Origin: an uncultured SAR116 cluster alpha proteobacterium
GTDB lineage: Bacteria > Pseudomonadota > Alphaproteobacteria > Puniceispirillales > Puniceispirillaceae
Assembly (NCBI GenBank): GCA_902547925.1
Contig: CACCQD010000004.1
Location: 28,902 to 92,901, forward strand
Reading direction: 5' to 3'
Length of the DNA: 64,000 nt
The position numbers were made by a program, and so were the translations under genes. Positions 8,798 to 17,336 of the stretch are shown one piece after another. Each line of letters opens with the position of its first letter. Position 1 is the stretch's first letter. The notes under the pieces were generated by a model. The model worked only from the letters and a program-made list of their open reading frames with translations. It did no database searches and was not told the origin of the DNA.

Positions 8798-10105
8798 ATG
8801 AATGAGCAGAAATCTGTGTTGAAAATCGGCATTGCCGGTCTTGGTGTTGTTGGCGGTGAAGTGGCACGGCAATTGACGGCGCGCAGTGCAGCGCTTGGCG
8901 CGGCGGCGGGGTGCGCATTGCAGCTCATCGCGGTTGCCGCCCGGGACCGCACGGCAGATCGCGGGTTTGATGCCTCGGCGATGATCTGGGTGGAAAATGC
9001 CGCTGATATGGCGGCGATTGACGAGCTGGATATTATTGTCGAGATGATTGGCGGCAGCAAGGGTGTGGCGCTTGATCTGGTACGCTCTGCGCTCCGCGCT
9101 GGCAAGCATGTGGTGACAGCGAACAAGGCGTTGCTGGCGCATCATGGAGCCGAGCTGGCTGGGCTTGCCGAGGAGAATGATGTCGGGCTGTTGTTTGAAG
9201 CGTCGGTGGCGGGCGGCATTCCGGCAATCAAGACGCTGCGCGAGGGGTTGGGGGGCAATGAGTTCAGCCGTGTGTCAGGGATTTTGAATGGTACCTGCAA
9301 TTACATTTTGACCCGGATGGAGAAAACCGGCGAGGCGTTTGATGACGTGCTGGCCGATGCGCAGAAACTGGGTTATGCTGAAGCTGAGCCGTCTCTCGAC
9401 GTTGATGGCATTGATGCGGCGCATAAGCTGACGCTGCTAGGGGCGATCGCCTTTGGTCAGAAGCCACGCTTTGAGGCGGTGTCGATACAGGGGATACGCG
9501 ATGTTGCGGCGGTTGATTTCACCTATGCCAACAAGCTGGGCTTTCGGATCAAGCTGGTTGGGGTTGCCGAACCTGGGATTGCGCCGCGCATGCAGACCTG
9601 TCTGTTGCCGCTGAATTGCCAGCTGGCGAAGGTGAATGGTGTGTTGAATGCGGTCGAGTTTCACGGCACGCCGATTGGCGGCACCCTGTCGATCGGGCCG
9701 GGGGCCGGGGCCGGGGCGACCGCATCTGCGGTGCTGGCCGATCTGATTGATATTGGCCGGGGGCGGATCACGCTGCCATTTGGCCGGCCGGTGGCCGAGC
9801 TGGTGGAAATTGATGAGGCCACACAGCGCGATGGCGATGACACGCCGTTCTATGTGCGCCTGATGGTGGTCGATCAGCCGGGGGTTCTGGCCGATGTAAC
9901 GAAAATGTTGCAGACGCACCAGATTTCGGTGGAGAGTTTGTTACAGCAGGGCCGCGCCCCCGATGATGTGGTGCCACTGGTGATGACAACACATGAGACA
10001 AGCGGAGCGGTGCTGGCGTCCGCTCTAACGGCGATCGAGGGGCTGGCCGTGGTGCGCGCCAAGCCGGTGGCGATGCCGATACTGCCGGATGAGGTGGAGG
10101 GCTAG
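8798..10105 (+). CDS. hom: Homoserine dehydrogenase
   Basis: NAD(P)H-dependent conversion of aspartate semialdehyde to homoserine, feeding threonine and methionine synthesis in the cytosol. Domains in order: nucleotide-binding (KIGIAGLGVVGGEVARQL; VTANKALLAHHG), catalytic (EASVAGGIPAIKTLREGL; SGILNGTCNYILTRME; DADAQKLGYAEAEPSLDVDG-type region), and a C-terminal ACT domain (FYVRLMVVDQPGVLADVTKMLQTHQISVESLLQQG), the usual feedback site. ATG 8798 gives 435 residues, the normal length; the track start at 8693 would add an atypical extension. recJ follows immediately after its TAG. Confidence 0.93.
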   Translation: MNEQKSVLKIGIAGLGVVGGEVARQLTARSAALGAAAGCALQLIAVAARDRTADRGFDASAMIWVENAADMAAIDELDIIVEMIGGSKGVALDLVRSALRAGKHVVTANKALLAHHGAELAGLAEENDVGLLFEASVAGGIPAIKTLREGLGGNEFSRVSGILNGTCNYILTRMEKTGEAFDDVLADAQKLGYAEAEPSLDVDGIDAAHKLTLLGAIAFGQKPRFEAVSIQGIRDVAAVDFTYANKLGFRIKLVGVAEPGIAPRMQTCLLPLNCQLAKVNGVLNAVEFHGTPIGGTLSIGPGAGAGATASAVLADLIDIGRGRITLPFGRPVAELVEIDEATQRDGDDTPFYVRLMVVDQPGVLADVTKMLQTHQISVESLLQQGRAPDDVVPLVMTTHETSGAVLASALTAIEGLAVVRAKPVAMPILPDEVEG

Positions 10106-12034
10106 GTGGCCACAAGCAGCCCGCGTGATCCTGCGCTCAGTGACGCATTTATGGGGGTTGCCATTTCGGCGAGTGGCGCGCGCTGGCAGGAAAGCCCGAA
10201 AGCCGTAACCGACATTGATCTTGACCGGTTTGCCGCCGGTCTTGCCCAGAATTTTGCCAATTTGCCACTGCCGATTGCCCGAATATTGGCGGCACGCGGC
10301 ATCAGCGCCGAGGCATTGCCGACACATATCAACCCGAAATTGCGTGATCTGCTGCCTGACCCATCGCGGTTTCGCGATATGGACAGGGCGGCAGCGCGGC
10401 TGGCCGACTGCGTTGAGGCGGGTGAGCCGATTGGCGTTTTTGGCGATTATGATGTCGATGGGGCGGCGGCGGCGGCGCTGTTGGTGACGGTGATGCGCGA
10501 GCTTGGTGTTGCCGTTGATGTGCATATCCCGGATCGGTTTTTCGAAGGCTATGGCCCGAATGAGGCGGCGTTGATGGCGCTCCGGGAGCGTGGCGCCAAG
10601 CTGTTGGTGACGGTGGATTGCGGGATTACCGCGCATGCGCCGCTGGCCGCGGTGGCCGATACCGGCATGGATGTGATCGTCATCGACCATCATATCGCCG
10701 AGCCCGCATTGCCGCCGGCGCATAGCGTGATCAACCCGAACCGGCTGGATGAGACGGGAGAATATGGATCGCTCTGTGCCGCAGGGGTGTGTTTTATCAC
10801 GCTTGTCGGGCTGGTGCGGGAGCTGCGCACGCGGCAATTCTTTAACGATAAGCGCCCCGTGCCCGATCTGATGATGCGCCTTGATCTGGTGGCGCTGGCG
10901 ACTGTGTGCGATGTGGTGCCGCTTGTCGGGCTGAACCGGGCGTTTGTGGCGCAGGGCCTGAAAATCATGGCGAAACGGCAGAATCCCGGTCTTGCCAGCC
11001 TTGCCGATGTGGCCGGAATGAAAACCGTGCCGAATGCCCATGCGCTCGGGTTTTTGCTGGGGCCGCGAATCAACGCAGGGGGACGCATTGGCGTGCCCGA
11101 GACTGGGGTGCGGCTGCTGGCAACGGACCGCGCGGATGAGGCGGTGGGGCTAGCCGCGCGGCTTGATCTCTATAATCAGGAACGACGCCAGATCGAGGAA
11201 GGCATCCGCCAACAGGCGATTGACCGCGCCGAAGCGATGATCGGTGATGGCGATATCGGCACGTCAGGGACGGATAAGTCAGGAAGGGGTAGGGCGGGCG
11301 CGGGTAGAGGGACAGATGTTCTGGTACTGGCCGACAGGAAGTGGCATGAGGGGGTGATTGGCATTGTTGCTGGCCGCCTGCGTGAGCGGTTTGGCAGGCC
11401 GGCCTGTGTGATTTCGCTTGCCAGTGATGGTGTTGGCAAGGGGTCTGGGCGGTCAATAGCCGGGTTTCGGCTTGGCAGCGCGATCATCGCGGCGCGTCAG
11501 GCGGGGATTTTGCTGGGGGGCGGCGGGCATGACATGGCCGCTGGCTTTTCGGTGGAGGAGAGCAAGATTGAGGCGTTGCAGGCGTTTCTGGCCGAACGGC
11601 TGGCGCAGGATCTGGCCGGAGAGGCCCCGCAGCTTGTGCGTGAAGTGAGCGCGGCGCTGAGCTGCGCCGGGGTACAACCGGAGATCGCGGATTGGCTGGA
11701 GACGCTGGGGCCATTTGGCAATGGCAACCCGGAGCCGCGCTTTGTTCTGCCCGATTGCCGGGTCACATTTGCCAAGCCGGTTGGCAGCGATGGCGCGCAT
11801 ATTTCCTGTCGGATTGATGATGGTGGTGGGATGGCGCTGAACGCGATTGCCTTTCAGGCGGGCGGCGCACCGCTTGGCAAACTGTTGCTGGCGGCGGCTG
11901 ATGATGGGCGCTATGTGCATGTTCTGGGGAAGCTCAGGCGCGATGGGTTTCGTGGTGGCAGGGCGATGCAGATCGAAATCGAGGACGCCGCGACACCGCC
12001 GCAGAGCGTTTTTGGCGCAGGCGGTGGCAGATAG
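10106..12034 (+). CDS. recJ: Single-stranded-DNA-specific exonuclease RecJ
   Basis: 5'-3' ssDNA exonuclease of the DHH superfamily acting in recombinational and mismatch repair. Motifs: GDYDVDGAAAAAL (about 110), VTVDCGITAH, VIDHHIAEP (the DHH triad), GPRINAGGRIG, and the DHHA1 motif GGGGHDMAAGFSVEE (about 470), then an OB-like C-terminus. The GTG start directly abuts the hom stop with GGTGGAGG just upstream. A low-complexity Gly/Ser/Arg insert (GTSGTDKSGRGRAGAGRGTD, about 390-410) sits between conserved blocks, an in-frame expansion typical of linkers in this window. Confidence 0.95.
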   Translation: MATSSPRDPALSDAFMGVAISASGARWQESPKAVTDIDLDRFAAGLAQNFANLPLPIARILAARGISAEALPTHINPKLRDLLPDPSRFRDMDRAAARLADCVEAGEPIGVFGDYDVDGAAAAALLVTVMRELGVAVDVHIPDRFFEGYGPNEAALMALRERGAKLLVTVDCGITAHAPLAAVADTGMDVIVIDHHIAEPALPPAHSVINPNRLDETGEYGSLCAAGVCFITLVGLVRELRTRQFFNDKRPVPDLMMRLDLVALATVCDVVPLVGLNRAFVAQGLKIMAKRQNPGLASLADVAGMKTVPNAHALGFLLGPRINAGGRIGVPETGVRLLATDRADEAVGLAARLDLYNQERRQIEEGIRQQAIDRAEAMIGDGDIGTSGTDKSGRGRAGAGRGTDVLVLADRKWHEGVIGIVAGRLRERFGRPACVISLASDGVGKGSGRSIAGFRLGSAIIAARQAGILLGGGGHDMAAGFSVEESKIEALQAFLAERLAQDLAGEAPQLVREVSAALSCAGVQPEIADWLETLGPFGNGNPEPRFVLPDCRVTFAKPVGSDGAHISCRIDDGGGMALNAIAFQAGGAPLGKLLLAAADDGRYVHVLGKLRRDGFRGGRAMQIEIEDAATPPQSVFGAGGGR

Positions 12035-12114
12035 GTGAAAATTGCGTGAAAAGCGGCTTGATTTGCCCCACAGAATTGACTAAACACACGGTCACTATGT
12101 TCACTGGCCTTTAC

Positions 12115-12190
<76 letters not shown>

Positions 12191-12285
12191 GCCTACAACC
12201 CAAGCACAGCCTCAAAAACACGCCCTCGGCCCTCACGGACCGGGGCTGTTTTTTTGTTTATGTTATAGTTTTTCTTTTTTTAATG
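12191..12285 (+). repeat. Left-end module 1 (post-tRNA segment, start of islet I)
   Basis: Sequence after tRNA-Glu that recurs after the tRNA-derived cores at 13673 and 19427. Shared blocks are CCTACAA, CACGGACC and a terminator with a T run; copies 1 and 3 also share TATGTTATAG. Inferred to be the left end of an integrated element, supplying the tRNA with a new 3' end and terminator. Confidence 0.75.
12224..12255 (+). terminator. Intrinsic terminator of tRNA-Glu
   Basis: Stem CCTCGG/CCGGGG with a 10-base loop, followed by GCTG and seven T. Diverged copies exist in the other two left-end modules. Confidence 0.8.
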
Positions 12286-12441
12286 GTGTGTATGTTGATT
12301 TATAGAAAATTATACTTTGAAACACCTAATTAGAATACTGAATGTAAATAAAATTCTTGAACTATTTTCTGCTACTGTGGTCACAGAAACCTTCGACGAA
12401 ACTCTATTTTGTCACCACGTTGGAGGGGAAGACATTTTGGG

Positions 12442-13290
12442 TTACTTAGTTGCTTTGACGTAGTGAAGTGCCGCGTTATATTTGATTTCGTGATTAACTC
12501 GTCTTTTTTTGCATAATTCTAACACTTTACTCTTTATAGCCGACATCTCTTTATCACTTAAGTTTGATCCGGAGTATAGTTTCGCTCTAGGACCGATACT
12601 TAAAAGTATTTCAACGTCTTTTTCAGGGGTGTCCCGGGTAGAAATAGAAGACGAGACTGTGTCGATTTTGATTTCCCGAAATCCAGATAAATCCAAAATT
12701 TCCCAAATATATTTTTTGTCACTAAAAGCAAATGCACCTGGCTCCCTTGTTGTTGGAGGCAAATTTTTATTCGTGTAACTTGTCACAATCTCAGAGCCCT
12801 CAATAAAAAACTCATTGCAATTCATATCTGCCCAACAAACAAAGTTCAGTGATCCTCCTGTTTTCATTGATAAATGTATATTCTTAAAAGCTTCTATCGG
12901 GTTCTCAAAAAACATCATGCCAAATCTAGAGATCACTTTGTCAAAACTTCCTACTTTGAATTTGTAGTTTTGTGCATCGCAGGTGTTGAATTCTAAATTT
13001 TCAATGTTTGAAAATTTATTTCTCGCAAAAGTTAATAATGTTTCCGATATGTCTGCGCCTTGAACATAACCGCTGCTTCCAACATACTGCGAAGCTCTAA
13101 AAGATGTTTCGCCGCCACCACATCCCACATCCAAAACGCAATCGTTTTGAACAATTTTTGACCTAAAAAAAAGTTCATCAGTTAAAACAGAGAAACGCTC
13201 ATTCATTGCGTCATCAATTTTAACCCACTTGGGACCAGATTTCTCATTCCAGTACTCTGACTGTTCTATATTTTTTATTGTTTTTGACAT
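12442..13290 (-). CDS. Class I SAM-dependent methyltransferase (islet I cargo)
   Basis: A 282-residue Rossmann-fold methyltransferase. Motif I is VLDVGCGGGETSFRASQYVG (about 52-70), acidic motif II is GADISETLLTFAR, motif III is NTCDAQNYKF, and motif IV region is FDKVISRFGMMFFENPIEAFKNI. The style is that of UbiE/Coq5-like small-molecule methyltransferases, but the acceptor cannot be read. The gene is AT-rich compared with recJ upstream. It is the only gene between tRNA-Glu and the next tRNA-derived core, and it is transcribed back toward the tRNA. Transfer from elsewhere is likely. Confidence 0.82.
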   Translation of the reverse strand: MSKTIKNIEQSEYWNEKSGPKWVKIDDAMNERFSVLTDELFFRSKIVQNDCVLDVGCGGGETSFRASQYVGSSGYVQGADISETLLTFARNKFSNIENLEFNTCDAQNYKFKVGSFDKVISRFGMMFFENPIEAFKNIHLSMKTGGSLNFVCWADMNCNEFFIEGSEIVTSYTNKNLPPTTREPGAFAFSDKKYIWEILDLSGFREIKIDTVSSSISTRDTPEKDVEILLSIGPRAKLYSGSNLSDKEMSAIKSKVLELCKKRRVNHEIKYNAALHYVKATK

Positions 13291-13523
13291 AGGGTGAAGA
13301 ATATTCCGCTGACACTTTTTTAGTAAGTTCCAAATATAAAATTATTTCCTCGGAGGGCGCCACAACATTAATGAAGGCGGTTTGCTGCAAAAAATGCACG
13401 TGAAGTGATTTTTAAACCCGATTTTTAAACGATTTGTTTAGTGAGTTTAATTAATATTCTAAGGCGAATTTTAATGGATTAATGTTGCTTAAGTTTACGT
13501 GGCCCTCCACAGGGGGCTCCAAC

Positions 13524-13672
13524 TTGTTATAGTTTGTTATAGGTTTCTAGCTTCCAACGCCCACCAACAGTAACAAAAACACCCCGTAAACGCTGAGTTT
13601 TTACCTCCAGAAACCGCCAAATATCCCTCTTTCACGGCGCCAATAGGGGTTAGAATCCCCTACGTGATGCTA
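13524..13672. repeat. Right-end module A plus tRNA-Glu core A
   Basis: Two exact copies of TTGTTATAG spaced 10 bp apart (13524-13532, 13534-13542). Then GGTTTCTAG (13542-13550), which is inverted against CCAGAAACC (13607-13615). Then a degenerate tRNA-Glu 3' end (13626-13672) with several substitutions. The same architecture occurs at 16955-17092 and 23194-23339. Confidence 0.8.
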
Positions 13673-13745
13673 GCCTACAAAGCAGGCACAGTCTTAAAAA
13701 CAAGCCCTCCACCCTCACGGACCGGAGGTTTTTTTTATTTTCTGA
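13673..13745 (+). repeat. Left-end module 2 (start of islet II)
   Basis: Second copy of the post-tRNA segment: GCCTACAA, CACAGTCTTAAAAACAAGCCC, then CCTCC/GGAGG hairpin and an eight-T run. Diverged from the 12191 copy but clearly homologous. Confidence 0.72.
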
Positions 13746-13930
13746 ACTTTGCCCCGCTTCCAATTGGCCAAACAAACTTGATTAATAACAGTTTTTAGTA
13801 TTCCGTTATTGCATGCAGGAAGAGCCTCTTAAGCACTTGGTTTAAAAGTTGTTGTGCTAATTTTTGAATATCAAATTTGGGTTTACTTTTCCTAACGGCT
13901 AAGCGCTAACAAAACTAGGCAGAACATTAA

Positions 13931-15802
13931 GTGAAGCTACAAAACTCGACCGAAACATTGCACGTCTTATCTACAGCAGCAGGGATAATTTTATTCTGCT
14001 ATATGGCTTTTGCGACTGTTTTTGGTCCTTATAAAACTACGTTTGTCCATCTGGCTTTGTTCGCATTACTTTCTTTCATTATCCTGTTTTTGGATAGTAT
14101 GGCTTTGCGCCAAAATAGCAGGAAAAAGGTCTCTTATGACCTTGTCCTTTTATTAGCTTCGGCAATTCCTTTGATCTACTTCATATTAGATTTTGAAAGG
14201 TTGATTAATCTATGGGGCTCAACATACCTATCATACTTAGATTTGTTTTTAGGGAGTGTTTTTGTGCTCGTCTGTATTGAGGCCTCAAGGCGTCAATCAT
14301 ATATGCTCGGCGGTTTAGCTGTTTTGGCTTGCCTTTACATGCTCTTTGGCAATTTTTTGCCGGGTGTTTTTAGTCATGCCGGCATGGATTTTGGCCGTTT
14401 CATTTACACAGTTGTTTACACTAGTGAGGGTCTTTTTGGCACTGGCCTTAAAGTGGCAGCAACATACCTATTCATGTTCATGGTTCTTGGGAGTGTCCTC
14501 AGGGTAAGTAAAACAGGCGATTTCATGATTGATTTAGCTAATAGCGTTTTGGGAGCACGGACTGGTGGCGCGGCCAAGGGAGCGATGGCAGCGAGTGCGG
14601 GCCTTGGAACCATAGTTGGAAGTTCGATTGGTAATGTGGTTGCGACCGGCACATTTACAATACCGCTTATGAAAAGCACGGGATTCCAACCCCACGTGGC
14701 AGCCGCAGTGGAAACGAATACCTCAGAGGGTGCCCAACTTGTACCACCAATATTAGGCGCATCCGCGTTTATCATGGCTCAGGTAACGGGTATTTCTTAT
14801 GAAATTATTGTGTTGGCAGCAATCATTCCAGCCGCGTTGTACTACATATCTCTTTATTCTGTTGTTCATATTGAAGCTCTGCGTCACGGGATAAAAGGGC
14901 TGCCAGAGGATAAAATTCCCTCTTTTAAGGAAAAATTTGCTGCCGGTTGGCATCTCCTGATCGCTCCGATTGCGCTTTTTTGCCTTTTGCTGATTGGGTC
15001 TTACACTGTGACCTTTGCGAGCTTAGCAGCTATTTTTATTGCCGTAGCCTGTGGATTGGCGAGAAAGAGCACCAAATTTGGTTTTAAAAAATTGATTAAA
15101 TTTGCCAGCGAAGGCCTGAGTCAGTCGGCCCAAATCACAGCATTAGTAATTTCAATTGGGCTGATTCAAGCCTCTATAGTCGCCACCGGACTTGGGCCAA
15201 GGTTGACAGACATAATTCTTGGATTAAGCGACGGTTCATTATTGATGACAGCGGGTCTGACGGTCGTTGCGGCTACAGTCCTTGGAATGGGGATGCCTAC
15301 TCCCATAACATATTTGCTTCTTGCAATGTTTGCCGCACCCGCTCTGGTTGAATGTGGAGCGAGTGTTTTAGCCGCCCATCTTTTCTTGTTCTATTTTGCG
15401 ATCAAGTCAGGCTCTACACCTCCTGTTGCACTGGTTGCAGTCGTAGCTGCCAGCATTGCAGAGGCTCATTGGTTTCGCACAGCTATCACAGCGTTCACAC
15501 ATTCATTGCCCGGCTTTGCAGTTGCTTTCATGTTTCTTTATGAACCGGGGCTTCTTTTTGAGGGCGATTACTCTGTCATATTTTTCGTGTTCGTGAAGGC
15601 CGTTATCGCAGTGATTGCGATAACCTATGCTATCCAAGGTTGGTGTGGTGGATGGGTTTCATGGTTTTCTCGAGCAGTGCTCGCTTCAGCGGGATTGGCT
15701 ATTTTTAACGAAAATTTGTACGCAAACTCATTTGGTATAGCCGCCATCGTAAGTATTTTTTTATTCCAATATTTGCAAAACTCGGCAAACATTAAGCGTT
15801 AG
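13931..15802 (+). CDS. TRAP transporter fused permease, TAXI type (islet II cargo)
   Basis: A 623-residue inner-membrane protein fusing the small (4 TM) and large (12 TM) TRAP permease subunits. It drives Na+- or H+-coupled uptake of a solute delivered by the adjacent TAXI protein. Hydrophobic helices run the full length. Typical large-subunit motifs include GTGLKVAATYLFMFMVLGSVL, AAKGAMAASAGLGTIVGSSIGNVVATGTFTIPLMK, NTSEGAQLVPPILGASAFIMAQ and LGMGMPTPITYLL. GTG start at 13931. Paired with the downstream gene 21 bases on, as TAXI systems usually are. Base composition is far more AT-rich than the host DctPQM genes at 24-26 kb. Confidence 0.93.
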   Translation: MKLQNSTETLHVLSTAAGIILFCYMAFATVFGPYKTTFVHLALFALLSFIILFLDSMALRQNSRKKVSYDLVLLLASAIPLIYFILDFERLINLWGSTYLSYLDLFLGSVFVLVCIEASRRQSYMLGGLAVLACLYMLFGNFLPGVFSHAGMDFGRFIYTVVYTSEGLFGTGLKVAATYLFMFMVLGSVLRVSKTGDFMIDLANSVLGARTGGAAKGAMAASAGLGTIVGSSIGNVVATGTFTIPLMKSTGFQPHVAAAVETNTSEGAQLVPPILGASAFIMAQVTGISYEIIVLAAIIPAALYYISLYSVVHIEALRHGIKGLPEDKIPSFKEKFAAGWHLLIAPIALFCLLLIGSYTVTFASLAAIFIAVACGLARKSTKFGFKKLIKFASEGLSQSAQITALVISIGLIQASIVATGLGPRLTDIILGLSDGSLLMTAGLTVVAATVLGMGMPTPITYLLLAMFAAPALVECGASVLAAHLFLFYFAIKSGSTPPVALVAVVAASIAEAHWFRTAITAFTHSLPGFAVAFMFLYEPGLLFEGDYSVIFFVFVKAVIAVIAITYAIQGWCGGWVSWFSRAVLASAGLAIFNENLYANSFGIAAIVSIFLFQYLQNSANIKR

Positions 15803-15823
15803 GAACACAAAGTGGAGGAGATA

Positions 15824-16783
15824 ATGAGAAAGATAAATGCATTTATCACGGTGGCAGCTTTCCTGTTCGGAGCTAGTCATGCGCTTGCGGCAGACCAAGT
15901 GTCTATAGGAGCCAGTGGATCAGGCTCTGGTCCCTACTTAAATGCTGGTTTGATGGCAGAGGCAGCCAACAAGGCGCAAAAAGATTATAAATTTTCAGTT
16001 CAAACGACTGGTGGATATAAAGATAATCTTGGTTTGGTGCTCACAGATAAGGTTGATATTGCTCTTAACACGCTAATTGGCATTTATGATGCCTACAATC
16101 AAAACGGTAGTTATGGCACTTCACCTATGAAGGATGATTTTAAGCGTTTGCGCTACCTCTTCACGTTTGGTGCAGTGCCTCAAAATATCTTTGTTCGCGC
16201 AGATAGCGGAATTGGCTCTTTACAGGAAATAAAGGGACAGTCTTTCAATATAAACAAGCCTTCAAGTTTTACTCACGGTATGAATTTGAAAATGCTTGAA
16301 GCGGCAAATATATCTACGGATTCTTTCAAAGTTGGCACCGTGAGCACGGGTCAAGTATTCGAACAAGTGCAAAACAAGGTTTTTGTCGGTGGAGCTCACG
16401 TTTATCAGTTAGGGCTTGGAAATGCTCAAAAATTATCTAGTACGGTTGAGATAAAATATCTTGATGTTCCTCAAGATGTGATTGATCGAATGAATGTGGG
16501 TTACAATGGACTTTTGGTTCCATATGTGATTCCAGCCAATACCTACAAGGGGCAGAAAAACTCTGTGAATACCTTTGGGCTTGCTCAGGTAATGTTCACC
16601 GATGACAGCGCTGATGAGGATCTAATTTACGAATTTACCAAGTCATTTTGGTCGAATATCGAAAATTTGCAGTCTAAGAATACCAGCTTTGCTGGTATGA
16701 GTGCTAAGCTTGGTGCCAAAAATTATGAAATTCCTATGCACCCAGGCGCATTACGATATTTCAAAGAAATTGGTGCCATGTAA
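15824..16783 (+). CDS. TAXI-family TRAP solute-binding protein
   Basis: Periplasmic binding protein of the TRAP-associated extracytoplasmic immunogenic (TAXI) family, partner of the fused permease. The ORF-track GTG at 15812 is rejected: ATG 15824 has GGAGGAG just upstream and begins a clean signal peptide (MRKINAFITVAAFLFGASHALA). The mature part opens VSIGASGSGSGPYLNAGLMAEAAN, the usual TAXI first strand and helix, then DIALNTLIGIYDAYNQ. The ligand is unknown; characterised TAXI proteins bind glutamate or related acids. Together with the permease it is the whole cargo of islet II. Confidence 0.9.
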   Translation: MRKINAFITVAAFLFGASHALAADQVSIGASGSGSGPYLNAGLMAEAANKAQKDYKFSVQTTGGYKDNLGLVLTDKVDIALNTLIGIYDAYNQNGSYGTSPMKDDFKRLRYLFTFGAVPQNIFVRADSGIGSLQEIKGQSFNINKPSSFTHGMNLKMLEAANISTDSFKVGTVSTGQVFEQVQNKVFVGGAHVYQLGLGNAQKLSSTVEIKYLDVPQDVIDRMNVGYNGLLVPYVIPANTYKGQKNSVNTFGLAQVMFTDDSADEDLIYEFTKSFWSNIENLQSKNTSFAGMSAKLGAKNYEIPMHPGALRYFKEIGAM

Positions 16784-16832
16784 AAACAGTAACGTTGTTC
16801 GGAGTTTTGTTACGTTTTCAGCGACAAAAAAG

Positions 16833-16863
16833 TGACCACAGGAAATGAAGTCTTCTGTGGTCA
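16833..16863. terminator. Hairpin downstream of the TAXI gene
   Basis: Nine-bp perfect stem TGACCACAG/CTGTGGTCA with a 13-base loop, about 50 bases after the stop. An A run lies on the left and an AT-rich stretch on the right, so it may act as a weak terminator. Confidence 0.5.
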
Positions 16864-16900
16864 ATAATATTAATAAAAATCAATAATTGACGTATTTGGC

Positions 16901-17095
<195 letters not shown>

Positions 17096-17127
17096 TTTAT
17101 CAATAAAAATAATAGGTTAAGGACAAG

Positions 17128-17145
17128 TGTCCACGTTTTGTCCAC
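17128..17145. repeat. TGTCCAC direct repeat after core B (left side of islet III)
   Basis: Two copies of TGTCCAC at 17128 and 17139, spaced 11 bp. Placement just inside the presumed left end of islet III suggests recombinase arm sites; that is inference. Confidence 0.45.
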
Positions 17146-17336
17146 ACTTAGGCGGGAACACCCAAAACCGCAAGTCGATTGGACAATCTTTGCGCCCGAT
17201 TCGGGGTCTGTTTTGCCCAACGCGAACGCAAGATTTCCTTGCTACGGACCAACGAAATAGATGAATTAAAATGCGCTGAGTCAGTTCTTGTAGCCCATCG
17301 CTTCCCAACTCTCATCAGCATTGCTACACTTCAGCC

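Larger units (their letters stand above)
13291..13930. other. Islet I/II boundary region
   Basis: No gene. Holds the methyltransferase promoter side, the right end of islet I, a degenerate tRNA-Glu 3' copy and the left-end module of islet II (annotated separately), then an AT-rich leader to the TRAP permease. Confidence 0.7.

Noticed and set aside
13626-13672. Second tRNA-Glu gene
   Set aside because: Only the 3' half is present, with substitutions in the anticodon and T arms. The copies at 17045 and 23294 likewise lack the 5' half, so they are attachment-site remnants.
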